This document shows, in pieces, positions 1 through 7,372 of a DNA stretch of 64,000 nucleotides. Source of the DNA: Syntrophorhabdaceae bacterium PtaU1.Bin034 (GTDB lineage Bacteria > Desulfobacterota_G > Syntrophorhabdia > Syntrophorhabdales > WCHB1-27); NCBI GenBank assembly GCA_002067405.1, contig MVRP01000002.1, forward strand, positions 73,430-137,429, read 5' to 3'. Every line of letters starts with the position of its first letter. Position 1 is the first letter of the stretch. Below the pieces are notes generated by a model. That model searched no databases, had not been told where the DNA came from, and saw nothing but the letters and a program-made list of their open reading frames with translations. A program made the translations under genes and the position numbers.

Positions 1-131
1 TTGCTGAGAGGCAGCGACGAATGTGCTGACGAGACCCTTCCGCGAAGAAGAAGCACCGACGTGTTGTAAAATAATCGAACGGATGAATCGGCGGATTAAG
101 CCCGGATGACTATCCGGTTCGCTCAAACTTC

Positions 132-326
132 TTATCTTCCGATCTTCTCAATCTTCCTTTCCCGGTGTTCCTGCTCTTTCCATTCCCCGGTGTCCGTCAT
201 CGTCATGTACAGTTCCATGAAATTGACTAAAAGGTCACGCCTCTCCTTGAGCGACAGGGTTGAATAGATCGGGGATTCCATGAGCACATTTATCACGTTT
301 CTCATGATGCGCTTATTAAGTGACAT
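132..326 (-). CDS. small hypothetical protein, 64 aa
   Basis: No family is recognised. The reading frame continues upstream to an ATG at 392. The ATG at 326 is preferred because GAGG lies just upstream of it, although the spacing is short. The product is charged and probably helical: it begins MSLNKRIMRN, has a central LKERRDLLVNF stretch and ends in a Lys/Glu/Arg-rich tail. There is no signal peptide or membrane segment. It is transcribed in the same direction as the sigma-54 activator that lies upstream of it on this strand, about 260 nt away. Coding status is uncertain and rests on composition and the possible ribosome site only. Confidence 0.35.
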   Translation of the reverse strand: MSLNKRIMRNVINVLMESPIYSTLSLKERRDLLVNFMELYMTMTDTGEWKEQEHRERKIEKIGR

Positions 327-589
327 ATACCTCGGAGCCATGCAACTTTCGGGCCAGCTGCCATCTGTTTTCCATACTCCCTCATGAAGCATGAGGCAGC
401 GAGATCATGGCAAAGACCGTAAAGAAATACGACGGCCTTCAGGACGCGATACCACATCTTTATAGCCTGATATCGGCTCCCGGAATGCGAAAACGGAGTT
501 CTTTGCGCACTTCCCGGGTGTGTAAAGAATTACTGCCACAAGACAGGTATGAGAGGGATAAAGAGCCGCGACTTAAGGTGAGTGATTGT

Positions 590-2089
590 TTAATTGCCGG
601 AGATGGGGCGCGATTGCTTACGACTCATCGATGTGTCGATGTTGTATTTCTTGATGCGGCTGTAAAGGCTTGGACGGCTCACTTTAAGGAGCTTGGCTGC
701 CTTTGAAATATTGTTTCCGCAAAGGAGAAGGATCTCCTTTACTTTCTGGGCCTCGATCTGATTGACCTCTTCTTTTAGCGGCACCACTCCGGGCTTGGCT
801 ATTCTGGGCCCGTCGAGACCCAGGTCTGCCCCGCTGATGGTGCTGCCGTCCGACATAACTATAGCCCGCCTGATCTTGTTGATCATTTGCCTCACGTTAC
901 CCGGCCAGGAATAGCTTTCTATCGCGTCTATGGCCTTTCTGGTGAAGGCTTTGGTCAGCCCCATCTCCCGCGAGAACTTGTTCAGGAAAAACTTCGCCAG
1001 CACTAATATATCCTCTCCTCGATCCTTCAGGGGCGGCAGGCTGATAGTGAATTCGTCCAGTCGATAGTAAAGGTCGCTCCGGAACTTGTTTTCCTCTATT
1101 GCAAGGGACAGATCGCAGTTCGTAGCCGCAATGACCCGCACATTGACCCTCTTGCCGCTCGTCGAGCCTATCCTTTCAACAACCCTGTCCTGAAGGAACC
1201 TCAGCAGCTTCGACTGTAGGTTCATCGGCATTTCGCCTATCTCGTCAAGGAAGACGGTGCCTCCGTCTGCTGCTTCCATTTTCCCTTTCTTGCTCGCATA
1301 AGCTCCTGTGAACGAGCCTTTTTCATAACCGAAAAGCTCTGCTTCCAACAGGTTTTCCGGTATGGCCGCACAGTTGATCGTGACGAAGGGTTTGGCTTTC
1401 CTGGCGCTTCTCTCGTGAATTGCGAGGGCGGTCAGCTCCTTGCCGGTGCCGCTTTCTCCCAGGATCAGCACTGACAAATCCGTTTTCGCCACTTTTCTGA
1501 TCTTGGAAAACACCTGAAGCATGCCGGGACTCGTGCCTACAAACTCCTGCATCTCCTCGCTGGCCTTTGATTTGAGCAGGTCGATGTCGACGTAGTTTAT
1601 CAGTCTCTGCAATTGCTCTACCTGCAACTCATTGACCTTTCCTTCCAACCGTTTGAAAACTGCCATCTTTTCCCGATATTCAAAATAGTCCGGCTTTTCG
1701 AATACCAGGTCCCATCCGCAGTTCTTGCACATCTTCGGCAATACGGGGTAATGTTGGCCGCAAAAAGGACATTCGCTCCCCAGAATAAGATTGTCGACAA
1801 TGTACTGCCATAGCTTCGTTCTTAACAACATGTCGACCTCGTAGAAGGACAGGGCATAACCGTCTTCCGCCTTCCTCACTATCCTGGCCGGGTGCTCCAG
1901 CAGGCCCTCCTGAGGAAGCTCATACCGTATCATTAGCCCGAATTCGAGTGCTTTAGGGTCCAGATTCTGGAGCGAGTTCCTGACGAAAGCGCCTTCAAGA
2001 CCAATGTTGACGATGAGCGCATCCTTTCTTGTGGACCCCAATTCTATTTCGGCAGGGATTTGGACAGTAAGTCGAGGGCTTACACGCAA
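590..2089 (-). CDS. sigma-54 activator with PilZ and zinc-ribbon sensory domains
   Basis: Enhancer-binding protein that should activate sigma-54 RNA polymerase. Numbering is from the upstream GTG at 2098. The N terminus is PilZ-like: RxxxR at residues 5-9 and NxGxxG at 31-36, where the canonical Ser of D/NxSxxG is Gly. A four-cysteine zinc ribbon (C110, C113, C124, C127) follows, then a short coiled linker. The AAA+ domain has Walker A GESGTGK at 214-220, the sigma-54 contact loop GSFTGA at 261-266 and Walker B VFLDEIG at 282-288. A Fis-type HTH ends the protein. A TTG at 2089 is preferred because AGGAG ends 8 nt upstream of it, whereas the GTG at 2098 overlaps that AGGAG. There is no phosphoreceiver, so c-di-GMP and/or metal or redox sensing is inferred. 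It is divergent from the repeat-protein cassettes, whose sigma-54 promoters it probably activates. Confidence 0.9.
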   Translation of the reverse strand: MRVSPRLTVQIPAEIELGSTRKDALIVNIGLEGAFVRNSLQNLDPKALEFGLMIRYELPQEGLLEHPARIVRKAEDGYALSFYEVDMLLRTKLWQYIVDNLILGSECPFCGQHYPVLPKMCKNCGWDLVFEKPDYFEYREKMAVFKRLEGKVNELQVEQLQRLINYVDIDLLKSKASEEMQEFVGTSPGMLQVFSKIRKVAKTDLSVLILGESGTGKELTALAIHERSARKAKPFVTINCAAIPENLLEAELFGYEKGSFTGAYASKKGKMEAADGGTVFLDEIGEMPMNLQSKLLRFLQDRVVERIGSTSGKRVNVRVIAATNCDLSLAIEENKFRSDLYYRLDEFTISLPPLKDRGEDILVLAKFFLNKFSREMGLTKAFTRKAIDAIESYSWPGNVRQMINKIRRAIVMSDGSTISGADLGLDGPRIAKPGVVPLKEEVNQIEAQKVKEILLLCGNNISKAAKLLKVSRPSLYSRIKKYNIDTSMSRKQSRPISGN

Positions 2090-2402
2090 AGCGCACACTC
2101 CTGAACGATGATGTTGATCCTTGGGGCGTCACCATCCAGAATAGGAGTTTCAGCCAAATCTGTCAACGATTCAGAGGTCGCAAATCTAACGGGGCAACGG
2201 TCTGACAACCAAACCGAAAGGTATCTCCAACCAAAGTGTGACAGCCATTTTTGCAGTATTTTTGTGCCACTCAACCTTGACAGTTGGCTAAAGGAGAAAG
2301 AAGAAAAGTGTCTGATTGTTTGTCGAATTCCGGATGGGCGCGTGTAATCTGCAAACCGGAGGATTCATGGGAACGAGGTATCGTTTCCGATAGCAGCCTT
2401 CT

Positions 2403-2589
2403 TTTACAGTTATGGCCAGTCACAAATAAATCATTAATAATGTCAATAAGTTATGTTGTGACAGGTTGTTTTACACCCATGGCCCCTGATTGACAGAAGG
2501 TTTACAACGTCGAAAGAGGGGCGCTCTTCCTGCAGATAGGGCCGTTCCTCCCGCGATCCCACCCGCCGGATTGTAGTGATCTTTTACAG
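2403..2589 (+). promoter_or_regulatory. candidate activator-binding repeats, cassette A
   Basis: The 735-nt gap between the activator and the first repeat gene holds four TTTACA-type heptamers: TTTACAG at 2403, TTTACAC at 2470, TTTACAA at 2501 and TTTACAG at 2583. The last begins 59 nt upstream of the sigma-54 -24 element. A similar set lies ahead of cassette B with its proximal copy 58 nt upstream. This fits upstream activating sites for the divergent enhancer-binding protein, by inference only. I see no gene in the rest of 2090-2824. Confidence 0.5.
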
Positions 2590-2641
2590 TCAGGAAAGGT
2601 GCGACACTATGAATCTCCTTACGAATCACAGTGTTAGACAC

Positions 2642-2657
2642 TGGCACAACCGTTGCT
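2642..2657 (+). promoter_or_regulatory. sigma-54 promoter, cassette A
   Basis: TGGCACAACCGTTGCT matches the sigma-54 consensus TGGCACR-N4-TTGCW at every defined position. Transcription should start near 2668, giving a leader of about 157 nt before the repeat-protein gene at 2825. Confidence 0.85.
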
Positions 2658-2727
2658 CCCGTCTGAAATCCGAACCGCCTTACAAAGGGCCTACAATTGA
2701 AGAATTTGCAAGACTGTCATGAAAAAT

Positions 2728-2750
2728 AGGAGGAGGTGGTGCGTATGTAG
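2728..2750 (+). promoter_or_regulatory. start-stop element in the cassette A leader
   Basis: The leader RNA has a very strong ribosome site, AGGAGGAGG at 2728-2736, followed after 8 nt by ATG directly abutting TAG (2745-2750). A minimal start-stop ORF like this can hold ribosomes or tune downstream translation. The real gene has its own AGGAGGA at 2814-2820. Function is inferred. Confidence 0.35.
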
Positions 2751-2824
2751 GGAAAGGAAGTGGTAAGGAAGAAATGTCGGTATGTTCCGTATCCACACAA
2801 TTTAACCAACCATAGGAGGAGACC

Positions 2825-4894
2825 ATGAAACTGAAAGCTTTATCGTGGGTTCTGGCGATCAGTTTGATAAGCGCACCGTTCATGCCCGCCTGGGCCGGAA
2901 CAGGAGTTCTTTCGGACGATGATCTCAGCGGATTCAGCGCGCGCGGCTTGCAGGTCATCTACAATGGCCCTGTTACTGTCGGACAGGATAACAACAACGA
3001 TTCCGTCCAGCTAAAGTCCGATGCCCAGAAGTCTGCCCGCGCGCTGATGCTCACGAACACGGCAGGATCAGCAGTAAACGTCGGTCAGAACCTGGGTTCG
3101 GCCTACGAGCTGATCGGGTTTAATGGCATTTTTCAGAAGAACGATCAGTTCGCCCTCAATCAGCCCGGCGAATCGGAGCAGTATATTTACAACAACCCGT
3201 TGGGCCTCATCGACATTACCGCATTGCAGGACAACAATAACGCTTCCGTTCAGCTTAAGGACGATGCCCAGAAATGGGTAGGTTTTGTGATGGCGAACAC
3301 TGCAGGTTCCGCTGCGAACGTGGGACAGAATTTCGCCTCTGCCGGCAACCTGCTTTTCGGCAATCTTTTTGTCCAGAAGAACTATCAGACAGCCATCAAT
3401 GACGCGTTGGTGTTTGATCCGGCGCAGTACGTATGGAATGGCGGTCTTGTTCTTGGCGTAGATGCATTCCAGAACAACAATAACGGGTCTACCCAAATTG
3501 TTGACACCCAGCAAGGCCACTACATAGCCGCCCTGAATACGGCCGGCTCCGCGGCGAACATGGCACAGAATTTCGCCTACGGGAAGAACGGGGCCCTGTT
3601 GGATCTCGCCATCCAGAAAAACTGGCAGAGGGCGGAGAACAACAGCGCGGCCGACCAGCACGTGCTTAATGGATATTCCATACTTGCCGCATCTCTGTTC
3701 CAGAATAACAATAACGGCTCTGTCCAGATCGAAGAGGGCGCTCAGGATCACATTAAGGCCATGGTGGTCGCAAATACCGCTTCCTCAGCCGAGAATATCG
3801 GACAAAACATTGCTTCCCTCAAGTCGGTGGTCAGCCTGAACCTGGGAGAGCAGGTGAACCGTCAGAAGGCCGAGAGCTACACGTATATGCACCAGGAAAT
3901 CGAGAACGTGGCGCTGCTCGAACTTAATGCACTCCAGGACAACAACAACGGATCCGTGCAAGTCAACTATTCTCAGGATGAACCAAAGGGCCTGACCCTT
4001 TCCAACGTGGCCAACTCCGCAGTGAACATCGGTCAAAACATCATAACAATAGGTGATCTCGTGGGTCTCGATGTAGCAGAGCAGAAGAACGAGCAAAGGG
4101 CAACGGCCTACACAAACTCGACACAGGATATATCCAACCTTATCCTCTCTTTGTCGCTCGCTCAGGACAATAACAATGCTTCGGTACAACTGAACGGTTC
4201 CCAGAATGAGGCAAAAGGTCTTTCTATTCTCAACTCGGCAGGTTCAGCCGTCAATGTTGGCCAGAATTTTGCTGGGATCTTCAATGCCGCCGGCATCACC
4301 CTGATAAAGCAGGTGAATGAACAGAAGGCTTTTACAGGCACGGAAACGCTGGTGAACGGCAATGGAAATAGCGGTCTCTTCCTTCAGCCGAACCAGAATA
4401 GCATCCTTGTGGCCCCGTCCGTGGCAGAGCAGAACATCGAGAGTCTTGTTGCCGTGCTTCAGGACAACAACAACGGCTCCGTTCAACTCAACGACTCGCA
4501 GAACAGTGTAGAGGCTCTCTCCTTAGTCAACGCGGCCATCTCCGCTGTCAACGTCGGCCAGAATATCGCTTCAGTGAAAGGCCTGCTGCCTCTCGGCACA
4601 ATAGTTGAGCAGAAGAATGTCCAACTGGCGGTCAACAACTCGTATACCGACCAGGATGTGGCGAACGGATTAGTCCTCGGCCAGAGAAACAACAACGGTT
4701 CAATCCAGCTGAATGAATCCCAGAGATATGTAGAAGGGCTGAACGTAGCGAACGTTGCAGGATCGGCCTTCAACGTAGGCCAGAACATCGCGAGCGTGAA
4801 GGGCATCACAGGCCTCACGGGCATCGTCCAAACCAACTACCAGGCCGCGATCAACACCGGTGCTGTTGTCATGACGCCCGGCATTGCACACTGA
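2825..4894 (+). CDS. exported Asn/Gln-rich repeat protein A, Fap-like fibre subunit candidate
   Basis: A 689-aa secreted protein. A Sec signal peptide (cleavage near A24) is followed at once by the leader-like motif LSDDDLSGFSARG (residues 29-41). From residue 55 there are eight imperfect repeats of about 70-100 aa. The core is NNNxSVQLxxSQ, then about 8 residues, then NxAxSAxNxGQNI, then QxNxQxA. Regular Asn, Gln and Ser ladders with alternating hydrophobics suggest a stacked beta or amyloid fold. In the Pseudomonas Fap system the subunits FapB and FapC are repeat proteins encoded with a C39-type peptidase (FapD) and a beta-barrel (FapF). The same set is found here, so a fibre-subunit role is inferred from context and repeat character. 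AGGAGGA precedes the ATG. A hairpin follows the stop. A passive adhesin or surface-layer protein is the main alternative. Confidence 0.8.
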   Translation: MKLKALSWVLAISLISAPFMPAWAGTGVLSDDDLSGFSARGLQVIYNGPVTVGQDNNNDSVQLKSDAQKSARALMLTNTAGSAVNVGQNLGSAYELIGFNGIFQKNDQFALNQPGESEQYIYNNPLGLIDITALQDNNNASVQLKDDAQKWVGFVMANTAGSAANVGQNFASAGNLLFGNLFVQKNYQTAINDALVFDPAQYVWNGGLVLGVDAFQNNNNGSTQIVDTQQGHYIAALNTAGSAANMAQNFAYGKNGALLDLAIQKNWQRAENNSAADQHVLNGYSILAASLFQNNNNGSVQIEEGAQDHIKAMVVANTASSAENIGQNIASLKSVVSLNLGEQVNRQKAESYTYMHQEIENVALLELNALQDNNNGSVQVNYSQDEPKGLTLSNVANSAVNIGQNIITIGDLVGLDVAEQKNEQRATAYTNSTQDISNLILSLSLAQDNNNASVQLNGSQNEAKGLSILNSAGSAVNVGQNFAGIFNAAGITLIKQVNEQKAFTGTETLVNGNGNSGLFLQPNQNSILVAPSVAEQNIESLVAVLQDNNNGSVQLNDSQNSVEALSLVNAAISAVNVGQNIASVKGLLPLGTIVEQKNVQLAVNNSYTDQDVANGLVLGQRNNNGSIQLNESQRYVEGLNVANVAGSAFNVGQNIASVKGITGLTGIVQTNYQAAINTGAVVMTPGIAH
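2987..4860 (+). repeat. eight coding repeats in repeat protein A
   Basis: The units begin at NNN(D/A/G)S motifs and end in LQ or FQ just before the next unit. They share the SA-x-N-x-GQN core. Linkers vary in length (the sixth unit has an inserted Gly/Asn-rich stretch), so the DNA period is irregular and the repeats are old. Confidence 0.85.
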
Positions 4895-4901
4895 GACAGA
4901 T

Positions 4902-4930
4902 AAGATGGGGGCTATCCGGTCCCCCATCTT
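4902..4930 (+). terminator. hairpin after repeat gene A (partial terminator or RNA stabiliser)
   Basis: A perfect 10-bp stem, AAGATGGGGG pairing with CCCCCATCTT, with a 9-nt loop. It starts 7 nt after the stop codon and is followed by only a short T tract. It may reduce read-through to the minor genes or protect the 3' end of the abundant subunit mRNA. Confidence 0.65.
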
Positions 4931-4954
4931 TCAACACGAAGAGGAGGGAAGCAC

Positions 4955-5317
4955 ATGAAGAGCCTTATGGCGGCAATGGTGATGATAGCAAGCCTCTCAC
5001 TGATGTTCCTACTCTTTCCCTCTGACTCACCGGCAGCAGAGAAGAATTTCATAGTCTCTTTCGGAACGGGTGGAATGTCGACTTACAAGGTAGTGGACAA
5101 CACCTGCTTCGTTTACACCCTTGGGTACCCCAAGGAGGAAAAACAGATCTCCCAGCTGATGAACAACGTTCTCACCGACAGCATTGGCCAGGCAAAAAAG
5201 CAGTTTGCAAAGGAAAACGACGGACTGGTCAATGTAAAGGTATTTTGGCAGTTTTTAGGGAAAGAAAGGATCATTTACCAGGTGTGCGGCGATGTTGTTA
5301 AAAAAGGAGGTTACTAA
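4955..5317 (+). CDS. small exported protein, 120 aa (cassette A only)
   Basis: No firm family. Residues 1-28 form a Sec signal peptide ending SPAA. The mature part has two cysteines (C51 and C111), which could form a disulfide in the periplasm. The C-terminal pattern, a helix followed by VNVKVFW and IIYQVCGDVV strands, faintly recalls small YbjQ-like folds, but this is a weak impression. It lacks the post-signal leader motif of its neighbours. A strong GAGGAGGG precedes the ATG. The stop overlaps the next start as TAATG, so the two are translationally coupled. Cassette B has no equivalent at this place. A periplasmic chaperone or accessory role is conjecture. Confidence 0.75.
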   Translation: MKSLMAAMVMIASLSLMFLLFPSDSPAAEKNFIVSFGTGGMSTYKVVDNTCFVYTLGYPKEEKQISQLMNNVLTDSIGQAKKQFAKENDGLVNVKVFWQFLGKERIIYQVCGDVVKKGGY

Positions 5318-5700
5318 TGCGTGCAATGAAAGGAGCATTGATAGTTACCCTGTTCCTGTTTCTGGCTGTCGGAGTCTCTCACGGGAAAGGCCTTGAAGTG
5401 ATGGCCGACAACGAGCTGGATGGCGTTTATGCCCGGGGCTTGAACTTCATAGTGGATGCGAACAGCTTCCTCGGTGGAAACACGCTTAATTTCAGCAACG
5501 TGGGCAACGTCACTCTGCCGAACGTCAGCACCCTGAACAACTCGCTTTTTATTTCCGGTGGCGCCCAGCAAGGGTCAATGGGTGTCGTAAATGCGGTAAA
5601 TTCAGCAGTTAATATGCCGATAAACATCGTGGTGCTCATCAATTCGACGGCTATGGGTGGAATCAATATAAACAACCTGCTTTCGGCTGTTAACAAGTAA
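5317..5700 (+). CDS. single-repeat exported minor subunit A, 127 aa
   Basis: A signal peptide is followed by the leader-like motif MADNELDGVYARG (residues 29-41), at the same distance from the start as in repeat protein A. The mature part is Asn-rich and ends in one degenerate copy of the subunit repeat: VVNAVNSAVNMPINIVVLIN aligns with the NxAxSAxNxGQNI core, but GQ is replaced by MP. It is a close paralogue of the 9564-9953 product. A nucleator or capping subunit, like the minor subunits of known amyloid systems, is inferred. The start is coupled to the upstream gene through TAATG, and AAAGGAGG lies 6 nt upstream. Confidence 0.78.
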   Translation: MRAMKGALIVTLFLFLAVGVSHGKGLEVMADNELDGVYARGLNFIVDANSFLGGNTLNFSNVGNVTLPNVSTLNNSLFISGGAQQGSMGVVNAVNSAVNMPINIVVLINSTAMGGININNLLSAVNK

Positions 5701-5723
5701 GAGGGAAACGCAGAGGTGCAGAG

Positions 5724-5817
5724 GTGCAGAGGGGCGGAGGAGCTGAGGTGCGGAGGAGCGGAAGGGGCATGGGGTAACGACCGGTGAACAAGCGTTTTCT
5801 CCTCCGCCCCTCTGCAT
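5724..5817 (+). repeat. GAGGTGCA tandem repeats and a long inverted repeat
   Basis: The 256-nt gap before the first C39 gene begins with purine-rich GAGGTGCA tandem units (about 5712-5740). GCAGAGGGGCGGAGG at 5726-5740 is exactly complementary to 5801-5815, and flanking pairs extend the stem to about 18 bp around a loop of about 58 nt. A smaller ACCGCC/GGCGGT hairpin follows near 5890. This may be a transcript-stabilising or attenuating structure. Confidence 0.6.
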
Positions 5818-5956
5818 AGCAAGGGGCGACATAAGCCAACGGCAAAAACGCCTCTTCCTTTTGTTGAGGGGGAGTCTCTGCGGGCCGGGCACCGCCAGGC
5901 GGTCGCGTAGAGGGGGCGACGCGAGCCCCAATAATTGCAATCGAGGAGGGCACGGC

Positions 5957-6685
5957 ATGAGAGGAAAACTATTTCTTGCAGCCCTTCCAACTGTTGCGGT
6001 GCTTCTCAGCGTCCTTTTGTCCCTCAGCTCATTTGCTGAAGAAGGCAGGGACGCTGAGATGAACATCTCGGTTGGCGGGTCATTCGCACGGATGGTCATC
6101 AAACCCAAGGTCAAGCCGGTCTCGGAGTTCAAGCATAAGAACATCGTCAAGCAGGGACTCGACTTCAGTTGTGGAGCAGCCTCAGCCGCAACGCTCCTTA
6201 ACTACTATTTGGGAGAGGCGGTTACCGAGGAAAAGGTGATCAATACCATGTTCAAAGTGGGCGACGTTGATAAGATCCTGGAACGACAGGGCTTTTCTTT
6301 GCTGGATATCAAAAAGCTGTCAGAAAACATGGGATACAAAGCCGTGGGTTACAAGACCGACCTGGAGGGGCTCATACTCCTCAATAAGCCCTGTGTGCTT
6401 CCCATCGTCCTTCGGGACTACAAACATTTCGTCATATTCAGGGGCGTCGCTCGTGGAAGGGTCTTTCTTGCTGACCCTGCCCTGGGGAACACAACCCTCT
6501 CCATCCATGAGTTCGAAAAGATGTGGTACGGCAATGTGGCGCTTGTAATCGAACCCCGGAACGGCCGGACAAACGACGGACTGAAATTGCGCGAGGAGGA
6601 TTTTCAACTGGTGGCATCCGATACAATATGGAAAAGCACCATACGGACTCCTCTTCCTTTTACAAAAGGTGCCCGAGAGTTTTAG
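5957..6685 (+). CDS. exported C39-type cysteine peptidase A (FapD-like)
   Basis: A 242-aa papain-like peptidase of family C39. The first 28 residues are a Sec signal peptide, so it should act in the periplasm, unlike the cytosolic C39 domains fused to ABC exporters; no transporter gene is adjacent. The catalytic set is complete: oxyanion Q66, nucleophile C72 in DFSCGAAS, H157 in DYKHFVIF and D173 in LADPALGN. C39 enzymes cut leaders of the LSxxELxxIxGG type, and neighbouring exported proteins carry a related motif, so those are the likely substrates. This start is chosen for GAGGAGGG 6 nt upstream; an in-frame ATG at 5861 would put a charged stretch ahead of the signal peptide. Confidence 0.88.
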   Translation: MRGKLFLAALPTVAVLLSVLLSLSSFAEEGRDAEMNISVGGSFARMVIKPKVKPVSEFKHKNIVKQGLDFSCGAASAATLLNYYLGEAVTEEKVINTMFKVGDVDKILERQGFSLLDIKKLSENMGYKAVGYKTDLEGLILLNKPCVLPIVLRDYKHFVIFRGVARGRVFLADPALGNTTLSIHEFEKMWYGNVALVIEPRNGRTNDGLKLREEDFQLVASDTIWKSTIRTPLPFTKGAREF

Positions 6686-6746
6686 CAGCAATGACGGGGG
6701 AGAGTCGGCAGCATGTAAAGTCCGGCACTCCATGTGTTCACATGTC

Positions 6747-6847
6747 TTTACAGCGACCTCCTTTACCCCGTTGAATAGCCCCAGACAGTCTGATTTTTCA
6801 GTTAGGAGCCTTTCCCCGCTTTACACGTTGTTCTCCTTCTTTTACAC
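6747..6847 (+). promoter_or_regulatory. candidate activator-binding repeats, cassette B
   Basis: TTTACAG at 6747, TTTACCC at 6762, TTTACAC at 6820 and TTTACAC at 6841. The last two are 21 bp apart, two helical turns. The proximal copy begins 58 nt before the sigma-54 -24 element, matching the 59 nt in cassette A. These are probably sites for the same activator. Confidence 0.5.
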
Positions 6848-6898
6848 CCGTTTAGCCCTGATGCAAGATAAATACTAGTAATATCAGTTACTTGTTGC

Positions 6899-6914
6899 TG
6901 GCATGGCCCTTGCT
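6899..6914 (+). promoter_or_regulatory. sigma-54 promoter, cassette B
   Basis: TGGCATGGCCCTTGCT fits TGGCAY-R-N4-TTGCW with correct -24/-12 spacing. The start would be near 6925, about 43 nt before the 106-aa gene. Confidence 0.82.
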
Positions 6915-6967
6915 TACCTCGATCTATAGCTTGATATGTATTCTTTGTTGACGGAGGGCCAGGCGAG

Positions 6968-7288
6968 ATGAAAAGAATAGCCACAAATATCCGCGTGCTT
7001 CCCTGCCTGCTTTCGTGCCTTCTTCTGCTATGTGCCCCGGCCCTTTTTGCGGAGACTATCGTTTCCTGTCCGGACGAGCCGGAAGTTCGCGTCGATTCCC
7101 GGAGCCATTTCATTCGCCTTCTGACATGCGAGGAGATGGAGGCGGTCTTTGCCCGGGGATGGACCTACAACGGGCAATACTTCACCCTGGCGACATGGGA
7201 TTATGCCGGAAAAATAATCCTGTGGGACGAAGCGGGATCAGCGGGCAGGGCGAGGTGTTTCAACAATAAAGTAGGCATCAAAAACTAA
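6968..7288 (+). CDS. small exported protein with the shared leader-like motif, 106 aa
   Basis: First gene of cassette B. A signal peptide (cleavage near A28) leads to a mature protein with LTCEEMEAVFARG at residues 52-64, the motif seen in both repeat proteins and both minor subunits, here about 24 residues further from the signal peptide. What follows is not a repeat: an aromatic segment (WTYNGQYFTL, WDYAGK, ILWDE) that looks like a few beta strands. Cysteines lie at 34, 54 and 97. No family is recognised. If the motif is a C39 leader, the released product is about 42 aa and would be a non-repeat cargo such as a cap, nucleator or signal. Confidence 0.7.
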   Translation: MKRIATNIRVLPCLLSCLLLLCAPALFAETIVSCPDEPEVRVDSRSHFIRLLTCEEMEAVFARGWTYNGQYFTLATWDYAGKIILWDEAGSAGRARCFNNKVGIKN

Positions 7289-7372
7289 AAAGGCGGGAGG
7301 TGATGTCACCGAAACAAGTGTATCGTCCGTAAAAACCGATCACGAATACTTATCTAACCAAGGAGGGAGTTT

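Noticed and set aside
1..69. Open frame of 22 codons from the window edge to TAA at 67-69
   Set aside because: Too short to judge; Arg/Asp-rich with no recognisable family, so not called as a gene end.
407..706. 99-codon plus-strand frame starting MAKTVKKYDG
   Set aside because: It runs into the 3' end of the activator gene on the other strand and has poor composition and no strong ribosome site.
2250..2280. Minus-strand sigma-54 promoter for the activator itself (TGGCAC near 2266)
   Set aside because: The -12 element is one base too far and reads CTGC rather than TTGC.
3068..4189. Long minus-strand frames inside repeat gene A
   Set aside because: Antisense shadows of the repeat codon pattern; they repeat only because the coding strand repeats.
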